Below are positions 9,955 to 19,917 of a stretch of DNA of 29,752 nt, piece by piece. Numbering within the stretch: position 1 is the stretch's first letter; the number at the start of each line of letters is the position of its first letter. Origin of the DNA: Triparma columacea (Eukaryota; Sar; Bolidophyceae; Parmales; Triparmaceae); NCBI GenBank assembly GCA_030267965.1, contig BRYA01000564.1, forward strand, positions 1 through 29,752, read 5' to 3'. The translations under genes and the position numbers were made by a program. The notes beneath the pieces are model-generated. The model had not been told where the DNA came from, made no database searches, and was given only the letters and a program-made list of their open reading frames with translations.

Positions 9955-11685
9955 ATGCACATACATACATACAAATACATACACATATACACACTAGCTC
10001 AAAAATACAGCTCCTCTAACAACTCCCTCCATCGCACAACACTCACTCACTCCAACCAACCCTCACTCAGACCCTGCGGACAATACTTCATATCACTTAC
10101 CGAAGATTGCAAATTTGTACACTACTACCCACTACAATTCCGTTCCAAACCACAAACAATCACACAAACACATACACAAACAATCACACAAACCTACCAC
10201 TCAGACTCTGACTCTGACTCTGACCTATCCTACACCTCAGCTCTTGCAAAGCCTCCCCGTTCATCCTCACGTCCATCCTCCTCCCCCCTCCCACCTCCCC
10301 TCCCATCATATCCCCAAATGTCTCTCCTCCCATCTCTAGTCCTACCTTTAACATCTCTCCCCACAACCCTCCTAGATTCAACCTCAGATTCCCCCTTCCA
10401 ATTAATGTCTTCAAACATATGCAACTCGGACATAACCCTAATCCTCCACACACACGGTTTACTAAACCTATCAATAATATCCACATCCCCTCCCCCCGAT
10501 TCAGGTGACGTTGTAGTTACACCTGGGAGAGGGGTTGATAAGGTATACGGGTTTGTTATAACCAAGGGTGTTAGAGCATCTTTAGAGGATAAGGTTAAAA
10601 AAGAGGAGAAATGGAACATGACATTATCAGCTGACGCCCGAGGCGAAGGATCTATTCGTAAAAACTCAAAGACAGGCGAAAGAGAAGATTATGAAGAGGA
10701 AGATGCTTGGGTATGTGGATGTACACACCCTGGACCTACATGTGCGAGGTTCACGCTTAAATCTGACCCTGTTGCTAGCGGTGAGGTTTTCGTTGGTGGT
10801 AGGGGTTTATGGGGTGAAGGTGTTGGGGAAGGGAGGATCGCGGTGGGGAATTCAGAGGTTCTTTACGTACTTGAAATTGGGGTTGAAGAGGAGGAAGATG
10901 AGGGGGGAAGAGAGGAGGTTGAGGAGGAGGATGAGAATTACGGTAAGATCGCGAACGAATTATTAGAAGGTGACAATAATTGGAAGATAGAGAAGCGTCG
11001 AGGTGGTAAAAAGTACGGGGGTCGGAAAAAGAAGAAAAGAAGGAAGAGTCAGAACATACTACCCTTCAGAATAAAACGACCTCCAAGTCTTGGTAACACC
11101 TTCGTTAACCTCGAACCTTCGATACACGCTGAGAGTTTCTGCGGTAGGTGCGGTGGTCTCGTTTCCTCCAGCCTCGGGGGAGGTGTTAAGGTTACGTCAC
11201 AGAGTAACATAAGCTACGAGCCTTTAATACGTACTGTAATGGGTGAGTTCAAGTACTTCCTGAAGCTGAGACTTGTGGACTACGCTGCGGTTGTTTGTGG
11301 GAGCGCGAAGGACGGGACGGTTGAGGTATGTGTAGTTATTAGACTTGGGGAGAAAGAGTGGGACAGGACAGAGGAAGGGATGAAGAGGAAAGTTGAGGAA
11401 GAGGAGGGTAGGAGGACCGCAAACCTTAAAGGAGTTGTTATTAGGGTGGAGTGGAGGAGCGCGAAATTCGAGGTTGTTAGATGGTTCAAACCACCACCGA
11501 CGAGAATGAAACAGAGGGATTGTGGGGTGGATGAAAACTTAAGAGACCTTTGTAGGAAGTTTGCCAAGATCGTCGAAAAGGGGACGAGGAAAGAAGGGGT
11601 AGTCATGGGGAATGAAGGGGTCAGAGGAGGGAGAAGGGGAATCAAGGGAAACGACGCTATGCCTTTTGCTAAGATTGTTTTCTGA
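9955..11685 (+). CDS. Unrecognised protein with Cys motifs and basic NLS-like stretch
   Basis: A single open frame from ATG 9955 to the stop at 11685 gives 576 aa. The frame stays open upstream of the ATG but has no earlier ATG before a stop. I do not recognise the family. The first 15 or so residues come from an atac microsatellite and may not be the true start; a pyrimidine-rich tract ending in cag near 10071 could be an acceptor from an upstream exon. Visible parts are an SDSDSDSD run from a gactct repeat, a Pro/Ser-rich stretch, CGCTHPGPTC and a later FCGRCGG that may bind zinc, an acidic EEEED region, and a basic cluster KKKKRRK resembling a nuclear localisation signal. The C-terminal third (EPLIRTVMGEFKYF, then VVIRLGEKEW and RVEWRSAKFEVVRWF) looks folded. 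Nuclear location is inference. It is convergent with RRN3. Confidence 0.6.
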   Translation: MHIHTYKYIHIYTLAQKYSSSNNSLHRTTLTHSNQPSLRPCGQYFISLTEDCKFVHYYPLQFRSKPQTITQTHTQTITQTYHSDSDSDSDLSYTSALAKPPRSSSRPSSSPLPPPLPSYPQMSLLPSLVLPLTSLPTTLLDSTSDSPFQLMSSNICNSDITLILHTHGLLNLSIISTSPPPDSGDVVVTPGRGVDKVYGFVITKGVRASLEDKVKKEEKWNMTLSADARGEGSIRKNSKTGEREDYEEEDAWVCGCTHPGPTCARFTLKSDPVASGEVFVGGRGLWGEGVGEGRIAVGNSEVLYVLEIGVEEEEDEGGREEVEEEDENYGKIANELLEGDNNWKIEKRRGGKKYGGRKKKKRRKSQNILPFRIKRPPSLGNTFVNLEPSIHAESFCGRCGGLVSSSLGGGVKVTSQSNISYEPLIRTVMGEFKYFLKLRLVDYAAVVCGSAKDGTVEVCVVIRLGEKEWDRTEEGMKRKVEEEEGRRTANLKGVVIRVEWRSAKFEVVRWFKPPPTRMKQRDCGVDENLRDLCRKFAKIVEKGTRKEGVVMGNEGVRGGRRGIKGNDAMPFAKIVF

Positions 11686-11772
11686 AGGGAGGAGGGGAGG
11701 CAAGAGAGATTTGTTGTTGCTAAAAAAAGGGTAAATTTTACATGTCCTATCCCTTGCAAACGCCCACTTCCC

Positions 11773-14343
11773 TCACCAAGTGTCCGGGTTGCTTGCCACG
11801 CTGTCGATCCTGTTTTTCCTCCTCCACTCCCTATCTGCTTGTATATCTTCCCTGTCCTCCTCTTCCCCGTATCCCCCCCACTCCCCCCCCAGGCTACTAG
11901 CTATGGACATGGGTGCGAACCCCGACCCCTTCATGTGAGGTGAGCTCCCCATGGAGGATCTGCTTGATAGTGATCGATCGTCATCATCATTGTCGCTTGA
12001 GGACGACGAGCCGGAAGAGGAATCGGAGTCGGAACTTTCACCGCCTGTACCGCAGCCCTCACCCCACTCTCTGTAACCACCGTCGATCCAGACGTGGGTC
12101 TTCCTGAGCAGCAGGGGGTCGAAAGGGAAGTAGCTCTCCAGTGGGTTGCTGTATGGAGAAAGCGTTTTGAGTTAGTACACCGTTCATCATATCGCGTGCC
12201 CTCGTGCCTAACCGTTTCGCAGATCGCCAATTGCCCCCATCCATCCCCATTCGTTTCTCACCTTCCCCTCCCCATGCCTCCTACCCCCCCCTTCTCCCTC
12301 CTCCTCTCCTTAGTCCCTCCCGGGCTGACTGGCCTCTTGATGGGTGTCCTAACCTTTGCTGCCGTACCATCAACCTTCCCCATAATCCCCTCCCTAATAG
12401 CCTCGCACTGAGCCGCCGTCATGATGCCCTTCTCCCTGCTGAGTTTAAGGAACTCCTCCCTAACGCTGCTCAGGCAGTGCTTCAGAGGCTTGAAACGGTG
12501 CGTGCATATGTCCACCCACATCTGAGCGTTGTCCCCACCCTCCTCCGACCCCCGCTTCCGAGTTATGGCGATTACCTCAGGGCGGAAGCATAGTATGTAG
12601 AAGATGGATTGCGCGATGCTGTAGAAGACCATGTGGTCGCTTACCCTCGGGCTGCTCGGCCTCGTGAGGCCTCCAAAGGGGGAGGTAGGGGTTGTAGTTG
12701 GTGACCCTGGTGGTGTGCTTCTTCCTGACCTTCCGCCGGTGCGGGTGTAGGTGGTGGTCCAGGAGGTGAGGGCTGAGACTACCTCCAACGCCGTGTCGAC
12801 GTCAACGAACTTAGCCCTGCTGACGAAGGAAGCGAGGTAACAGGCGGAGGACTGACGGTGGATGGAGGGCAGGGTGGACGACAGAGTGTTCTGGATGAGG
12901 TGGGACGCGAACCTCCTGAGGTACGAGCGAGCGTTGGTGGGAGTGGAGCCGTTGTGTTTAAGGTTAATGGGGTCAAGCTCGGAGAGTTCACATTCTCGTC
13001 TTGTCCAATTCTCACCTGTAGACCCTATCCCCCTCCTCGTCCTGCCCCGCATTCTCGGTCACCGGGTCGGGCTGTTGAGAGAGCGAGAACTGGTTTGCGT
13101 CTGCGTCCATCTTGCAGACGGCGAACCAAACAAACTGGGTGAACTTGCTCTTGTGGGTCCTGAGGACGCAGCCCTCGAAGATGTCCTCGAGGATCTCGTA
13201 GGCCTCCCCCTTGTCCGGCCTTCCCCTTATTTCCTGCAAGAGGAGGTTGAGCATCTCATCGAGCTTGTCAGCGTACTCGTCCGCCTCTATGCTATCTGTC
13301 CTCGGCCTCTTCAAGCCCATTGCGTTGCTCGCCTTCACGGCGCCCTCGGTACTCTCCCCCGTCACTTCGTCAATCTCAAAGATCTCGTCCCCCATGTCCT
13401 TCTCCTCCTCCACCACCCTGACATCCCCGGTGGAGTGGATCTTGATCTCAACGTCTACCTCTATGCACTTGGATATTATCAGGCCCCACACCTCCCGGCG
13501 GAGGGTTCCGCAGTAGCCGAGGATCCGCATTAGCTGTTTGACGTAGTGCACCTGTTTGGAGGTGTTGGCTCTCTTGAAGGGGAAGTTGGTTGCGAGGATC
13601 GGGAAGAGCTCTGAGCGGCCCTTGGGGACGAGGGCGAGGGCGTGGGATAGGGCGCCGTGGATCTTGTCTAGCTTCTTCTCGTCGCATGCGTCCTCCTTGA
13701 GGAAGCGGACAATCATTGTGAGAAAGGGAACCAGGAAGGTGGTATTGCTGCTGAGGAGGTTAACGCAGAGGTAGAGGTGGGCATCTGCAATCTTGTAGTT
13801 GGAGTAAAGGTCGGCTTCAGAGTCAAGCTCGGGGGGGGGGGCGGGGGGGGTCGTAGAGGAGGAGACAGTGGTGGTGGAGGTGGTTGTGGTCGTGGAGGTG
13901 GAGGTGGAGGTGGTGGAGGCAGTTTTAAAGGAGTCCAACTTGAAAATGAGGTGAATCAGCTGCTCGTGTTTCTTGGCGTTTCCGCTTATCGAGCTAAGAC
14001 TACTGCTCATCGCCAAGCTCAGCAAGAGCCTCCATAACATGGGAGGGTCCTTGGACCTCCTAAGCTGGGTCAGAATTGCTGTATAACCAACATCTGCGGC
14101 TGCAGCACCACTATATTTGGCGACACTTGAGTCGACAACGGCGTTAACCTTTTCAAGTCCTTTGGGTCTCATTGGTGGAGGGAAATTAGTAGGTTGCAGA
14201 ATAGTGGCCCCTGGTGGTCTGGGAGGTTTGCAATTAATATGACTAGGGGCTTTAGGAGATATTGACATAGCACATGTTGTTGTATCTTGAGATGATGATT
14301 CGCCAGAATCTGCATCAAAGTCTGCATTTAGTGATGTTCTCAT
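11773..14343 (-). CDS. RRN3: RNA polymerase I-specific transcription initiation factor RRN3 (TIF-IA)
   Basis: RRN3 bridges RNA polymerase I to the promoter-bound core factor and is the growth-regulated step of rRNA transcription. Exons 14343-13016, 12999-12262 and 12148-11773 give about 813 aa; human RRN3 has 651. Family landmarks, in order: LYLCVNLLSSN, GYCGTLRREVWGLIISKCIEVDVEI (abridged here to its key residues REVW and DVEI), FVWFAVCK, RQSSACYLASFVSRAKFV, VFYSIAQSIFYILCFRPE, PLKHCL, and in the last exon NPLESYFPFDPLLL, the hallmark C-terminal block. That exon starts with no ATG but is clear from phase and homology. Extras are a Ser/Thr-rich insertion near 13840-13925 and an acidic Ser/Asp tail that could be a phosphorylation region (inference). 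The first exon junction needs either a 16-nt intron or a one-base frameshift. The gene is divergent from CSN2. Confidence 0.88.
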
Positions 14344-14422
14344 GATTTAAGGAGGATATGGAAAGGGAAGAAAGCAGAAAAAGAGCAAAGAAAGGCTAAA
14401 AGTAAAAAGACAAAAAGAGGAC
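14344..14422. promoter_or_regulatory. 79-bp bidirectional promoter between RRN3 and CSN2
   Basis: The two start codons face away from each other with only 79 bp between them, so both 5' UTRs and core promoters must lie here or reach into the neighbour. The sequence is A/G-rich on the plus strand (aagaaagcagaaaaagagc). I see no TATA box. Confidence 0.5.
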
Positions 14423-16939
14423 ATGTCAGACTCCGACGAATATGTTATGGATGAAGTAAGTTTCATAGAACATACATCTTAACAATGAGAACACAAAAAT
14501 GCCATAAAAACACGCCATAAAACAAAATAAACCCTCCCTCCGCCATTTCTCCTTTGACCTCCTTTGACCTCCTTCCACTTCTCTATCGATATTTATGACC
14601 ATATTTCACTGTTTGCCGTCGTTACCCTATCAATACATTCAATGGATCCATTTTAAACAATACACATACGATACATTTACCATAAAACACTCTCACTCTC
14701 ACCCCCCCCCCTCCCCCACCCCCCCCCACTGTGTGTAATGTGTGTGTGTAGGACGAGGAGGAGTATGATTTTGAGTATTCTGACGAGGACGAGAACAGCG
14801 AGGTTGACGCCGATAGCGAGAACTCCTACTACAACGCCAAGGGACTGAAGGAGGACTCGCTTGACAGTGCTGCTGCAGCCTTCCTCAAGATTGTCAATAA
14901 GGAGAAGGAGGACGGGGAGGAGAGGTAAGAGAGGGGAAGAAAAGGACACAGAAGGAGAGAGAAGGAGAGAAATAATTGCTGGTTAAATGCCTCTGTCAGT
15001 GCAAATCTAACAATCCCTCGTTGCCATGCAGGACCCTCTGGGGTTTCAAGGCCCTGAAGCAGCTCATTAAGGTGTATGGGGTCCAGCAGAAGCACGACCT
15101 CCTCGTCGCCACGTACACATCTCTCCTCCACTACATATCCACCTCCTCCGTCACTCAGAACGTTGCCGAGAAGGCCATCAACGGCATCCTCGACCGCCTC
15201 AGCCAGGGCTCCGAGGGGAGCTCCCTAATGCACAGGATCTACGAGGAGACCCTCAGCGTATTCTCCACCGGGGGAACGGTGAACGAGCGGCTGTGGTTCA
15301 AGTGCAGCCTGAAGCTGGGGCAACTCCTGCTGGACCTGAACGACGTGCCCAAGTTTCAACAGGTTATCAAGAGCCTGCTCAAGGCAAGCGCAGACGGGGT
15401 TGAGGTGAGTTTTAGGGGGGGGGGGGGGTCATGACGATATATTCCTTCAACCCTGATGAAATGCAATATGCGCATTTCGGCGACACTTCCACCCCTTCAC
15501 ACACGCAAAAATATTTCCTTCATTTCGAGGCTTACCTCTTTACCCCCACCCCAACCCTTCACCCCCCTTAGTCTACCAATTCGTCCTCCGCTGAAACCTC
15601 AATGCAAACCCCCGATCCCACCGGTTCCCACCTGATGGAGATCTACGCCCTCCAGATCCAGTGCTTCTCCAAGACCCGCAACAACATGAAGCTGAAGGAG
15701 CTCTACGCCAAGGCCACCTCGGTGCAGAACAACGTCCCACATCCCAGGACGCTCGCCATCATCTACGAGTGCGGCGGGAAGATGTACATGGGGGAAAGGT
15801 CCTTTGAGAAGGTGAGACGGGGACGTATCATGGGATCGTGTGGATTCCAGTCGCCGCGTATCCTTTTAACGAACCCCAACCCAAACCAACCCAAACCAAC
15901 CCAACACCCACCCCACCCCTCTTAGGCTAAGGATGCCTTCCTCGTCGCCTTCAAGGGTTTCGACGAGGCCGGAGACAACAGCAGGCTGCGTGTCCTGAAA
16001 TACCTCCTAATGGCCAGCATGCTCCACGCCTCCGAGATCAACCCCCTCGACTCCCCCGAGGCCAGGCCCTACAAGGATGCCGGGGAGATTGTGATAATGA
16101 CGAAGCTCGTCGGCTACTTCCACGACAACGAGATCGGCCTCTTCGAGGGTGTGCTCCGTCGTAACGAGGGCGGAATCATGGACGACGAGTTCGTAGCAAG
16201 CTACATGGACGACCTCCTCAACACGGTCAGGACGCAGGTACTCGTCTCGGTACTAGAACCCTTTGACAGGGTGACGCTGGACTTCCTGGGGGAAGAACTC
16301 AACGGGGTGGGGAGGGAGGAGGTTGAAAAGCTACTTGTTACGCTCATACTTGACGGGAGGCTCAAAGGGACGATTGACCAGTGCGAGGGAGTGCTGGTGA
16401 TGGAGAGGAAGGGGAAGAAAGAGGAGGTAAGAGTGGGTATTGCAATGTTTTTTGAGATGTTGAATGTTGTTTGTTCCAATGATGTAAATACACCACAAAT
16501 ACTACAAAATAAATATGATATGCGACGTGCATTTCGGAGACACGCGCAATGATATAACGCCAGTATCTTAAATGGCTGCCAAACGACCATACTGAGGAAC
16601 AAACAAATCAATTGATCAGCACGATCTAGTCGCGCAGCCCCAGTCTAACACCCTCCCCTCCCCCCCCCCCACACACGCACCCCTCAGATGGAGGCCAAGA
16701 CTGTGGCGCAAATGAACCTTCTGGCAACGAGCATCGGGGAAGCCATCAAAAGCCTCGACGACTCCATCCCCGGCAGGGGCGACGGCGCCTTGCAGGGGGG
16801 TTTCGGGGGCATGGGGGGGGGGGGATTCGGGGACATGGAAGGGTTCGAGGCAATGGGATCGGCAATGGGGGTGCAGGGGATGGGGGAGAGAGGGTGGAGG
16901 GGGAGGTACGGCGAGGGGAGAGGGGGGGTGGTGAACTGA
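14423..16939 (+). CDS. CSN2: COP9 signalosome complex subunit 2 (CSN2)
   Basis: CSN2 is the PCI-domain scaffold subunit of the COP9 signalosome, which removes NEDD8 from cullins. Six exons, 14423-14455, 14752-14924, 15032-15404, 15572-15811, 15926-16426 and 16688-16939, splice in phase to 523 aa; human CSN2 has 443. The acidic start leads into EYDFEYSDEDENSEVD and YYNAKGLKED, then TLWGFKALKQLIK, INGILDRLS, LWFKCSLKLGQL, MEIYALQIQ, ECGGKMYM, NPLDSPEARPYKD, the EFVASYMDDLLNTVRTQVL segment, and the PCI winged-helix part LILDGRLKGTIDQ. These match the family in order. The usual C-terminal helix is recognisable, but a Gly/Met-rich tail of about 45 residues is added. It should act in the nucleus and cytoplasm. 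The 11-codon first exon is supported by homology and phase. Confidence 0.94.
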
Positions 16940-17013
16940 ACTAAACTAAAATGGCGCCCCGGCGCAACGCTTGTTATCGTATCGTACAACAGTTTGAAAA
17001 TCTTACTAACATG
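16940..17013. other. 74-bp convergent spacer between CSN2 and the FAM194-type gene
   Basis: The two stop codons are only 74 bp apart, so the 3' UTRs of the two transcripts almost certainly overlap on opposite strands. No AATAAA hexamer is visible on either strand here. Confidence 0.4.
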
Positions 17014-18457
17014 CTAACGAAGATACAAATCCTTGATGTTCCCAGTCATGCTTGCCAACCTCTCGGCCAGAATGCCCTGGAGCTCCGGGGTCTCTTTGAC
17101 CGTGCTGACCTTCCTAAGCGTCGGGCTCTTCCTCTTGTGGCGCTCCCTGGCGTTGTGGTTGTAATGGTAGTGCCCGTTGCTCCTCTTGATGTGCTCCGGC
17201 TTGGGTAGGGGGGGGTGCTCCTCAGTGCAGAGCGCGAGCCTTGAGAAGGAGGGAGGGAGGTTGGGTAAGGGAGGTTGGGTAAGTGGACATGCTGGGCCTC
17301 CGCCGGCAACGACCTCCTTGCCGGCACTCACCTGATCTCAAGGTCCGTCTTCCACTCGCCGTTCGGCTTGAGGAGGATCTTCCTGGCCGTGTCCTTGGCG
17401 CTGAACTTGTATGTCGCGGCCTCCTTATCATCCAAGTAAAGCGCCTCGGAGTAACCTGATGAGACTGCTTTATCCTGCTTGGTCTTCTTTATCTTGGGAA
17501 GCTCCCTGCATGTCATATCCCACCCTTCCTTCTTGGCCCCAGCGAGCTTCAAGCTGGGTTTCCCCTTCTTGTCCTGGATGTAAGTGTCGAAGTGGTCCTC
17601 GAGTCCCGATACAATGTTCGAGACCATGTCGCTGAGATTCTGGCTCTTTGGATTATTCTTGTTCCTCAGGCCTCTCATGCTCTCCGCGAAGTCCGTCTGC
17701 CTCATGCTGAGCGTCCTATAGTCTGGGATCGTCACATCTAGCCTACCGAGCCCGGTGTGCTTAGCAGTCTCTAGGTAACTGTCCATCCTCTTCAATTTCA
17801 TACCGCAGTCAAAGTGCTTTTGGATGCCCGATATTTCGTATGTCAGTTCCATCGTAAACCTGTCAGTGAATGAGAGGAAGAGGTTCTTATTGAGGGGCAT
17901 GTTGATTCCTGCGGGGGGGATCGTCCCCGCATTCTGGGCCTTCCTATCCCACTTCCACTCTGCTACTATGCTCTGATCGCTATCCGCGTAAACTCCCCCC
18001 TTGCCGGTCAGCACAAGCCTGCTCCTCCTATCCTTGTTTCCCCTAGTGTTGTTCAGGGCAAATCCAACTGCGTATTCGTTCAGGCTGCACAGCATGGTCT
18101 TCTCCCTGTCGTCGTCGTAGACGTAGAACCTCTTCTGGTGCTGACCTACGTTGGAAACCGTAACAGCGACTCTCCCTGATGGATAGTAACACAGACCCTC
18201 GCCAGCATCTGGGGTTAGGGAGGTTGGGGGAGGAGGGGAGGAGAGGAGGAAGGGACGAGATGGGAGGGGGGGGGGGGGGGTTAGAAGATAGTCGAGGGGG
18301 GGGGCAATGAGGTGGGGGCACGAGTCATTCAGTGGTAGAATCTCCCTCCCATCTCAACCTTCGCACCATTGAAGCGATAGGCCAAATTGTGGCCTTCATC
18401 GGTAGCGTTCGGGAATTTTTTCACCAAGTCAGACGTCTCATCTTCCGGAAGAGACAT
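17014..18457 (-). CDS. FAM194-domain protein (glutamate-rich protein 6, ERICH6-like)
   Basis: Three exons, 18457-18367, 18208-17332 and 17239-17014, give 397 aa. ATG 18457 is chosen because an in-frame stop lies a few codons upstream. The exon 1 donor (TTCAATG/GTGCGA) is weak but is the one that matches the phase of exon 2. The joined sequence reads GEGLCYYPSGRVAV, the FAM194 signature, then FYVYDDD, GFALNN, GKGGVYAD, AEWKWDR and LFLSFTDRFTMELTYEISG, the conserved second half of that domain. The C-terminal exon is basic with an HYHYNHNARERHKRK stretch. The FAM194/ERICH6 function is not established; links to cilia are only suggestive. The gene is convergent with CSN2. Confidence 0.78.
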
Positions 18458-18813
18458 GACAGGGTAATTTTCTACGGTTTAAGCCTAATTAGTATTGCCC
18501 AGGGTAGAAACCGTTGTGACTGCCTCAGCTTTGTGCTGGGCCATTCTTGGAGAAATCGAGAATCAGGCGATTGTCCGAATTATGCCCTTTTTCTGCCCAT
18601 TTGTGACCTGCTGACCAATATGTAACTTCCCGACCGTATTGGGAAGATTGATTGGTATCGGGACGACCGTGACGGGCGTGCAGGCCGAGAAAGCTAAATA
18701 ACGGTCTCAGACGTTGCCGAGGAGGTGAATAATTGGGGGAAAACTGTTCATGTGCGACCAAGTAAAGGAGGAAAAATGACCTTTAAATTCATAATTTTGC
18801 TTTCATTTCGGAC

Positions 18814-18890
18814 TACTTCGCGGACCTAAAGTATTCTCCGGAGGGATAATAGGATCAGTATGCAGGAACTTGCTTTAGGTCCGCGAAGTA
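18814..18890. repeat. Perfect 18-bp inverted repeat with 41-nt loop
   Basis: tacttcgcggacctaaag at 18814-18831 is the exact reverse complement of 18873-18890, separated by 41 nt (about 77 bp overall). It could be a small foldback element, the terminal repeats of a MITE, or a cruciform or hairpin. No target-site duplication is evident at the edges. Confidence 0.7.
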
Positions 18891-19422
18891 TCACTTGCTA
18901 ACCCCCATTTCACCCTCCAGGAGAGCCCCGATGCCTACCAAATTCAGGTTTACAATGTAATTGAGTCCTTGCAGGCTCTAGGTCGATCCCAACCTTTACA
19001 TTTATTACTATTATGGTATTCGTAGTACGAAAAATACAAATAAATGTCGTTCACTCCATTAAAATAAAAATATCAGAACAAACCATGTCTGCTTCTATAT
19101 CAAATTTAGATACTTTTACGACCTCGGAAATCAATTGCGAAAGTACCCCGCGAAAGCGCCGCTATATTCCTACCGATAGTTGCGCCCTCTTGGGCCTCAA
19201 AATCCCATCCTCTTTCAGCCAAGGATTATGGGCCACCGACCCGGCAAGTTGAAGGTAAAAATAAAAGACATGTAGGGTCGAACCGCCAGGTTTTTACATT
19301 GTAATGCTCTCATTAATACTCAAGTAAACGACATATCATATATTAGAACGTTCTTATTCACGTTGTAAGGTGTGAGGTCTCTCTCACTTTTTGCCTGAGA
19401 AAACAGGGGCATAATTCTCGAG

Positions 19423-19917
19423 TAAGCCCAAGGGGCATGCTGAACCTTGGATTTGGGCACTATGCACTAGGTAGGGTAGGTAGATTTTGGCTAAAATCGC
19501 TCTTAACTATTTAGGATAGGTACTCCTAAATAGTTAACGTGTAATAAATGACCCTATATAGTGTAATAAATGCCCCTTTATAGCATAAAAAATAACCCTA
19601 ACNNNNNNNNNNNNNNNNNNNNNNNNNNNNNNNNNNNNNNNNNNNNNNNNNNNNNNNNNNNNNNNNNNTGCGGGGGCGATCGTTACGGGGAATTTCTGAC
19701 GGAGTCGTGATCAAATTGGAAAATTAATTAAATTATTCATTTAATGCCAAAAAAAAAGGTCTAAAAAAGGGCGTTTTTCATCAAAAAAGTGCGTTTTTAA
19801 TTCTAAATAGGTAAGTAAAACGGAAATAAAAAGGTAGGTAGGTAGATTTAAGCCGAAATGGCTCTTAACTATTTAGGGAGCATAGATGCCAAATAGTTAG
19901 TTCAGCCTGCCCCTTGG
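19423..19917. repeat. Direct and inverted repeat cluster flanking the gap
   Basis: Left arm 19429-19446 and right arm 19900-19917 are inverted copies (gttcagc[a/c]tgccccttgg, 17 of 18 matching). Inside, a segment with taggtagattt and then cgctcttaactatttagg or its variant occurs twice in direct orientation, from about 19476 and about 19838. The first copy includes the perfect hairpin ttaactatttagga / tcctaaatagttaa (19503-19516 and 19524-19537); the second has a diverged hairpin (19865-19899). This looks like a nested non-autonomous element. I see no coding capacity. Confidence 0.6.
19603..19668. other. Assembly gap (66 N)
   Basis: A run of 66 Ns interrupts the repeat cluster. The true gap length is unknown. 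The repeats on both sides probably caused the assembly break. Confidence 0.95.

Noticed and set aside
19013..19252. Plus-strand ORF of 79 codons in the gene desert
   Set aside because: It is short, AT-rich, has no recognisable motif and lies in repeat-bearing DNA.
19590..19602. ataaccctaac before the N gap as a telomere repeat
   Set aside because: It is barely more than one CCCTAA unit and lies inside a repeat cluster, not at a scaffold end.
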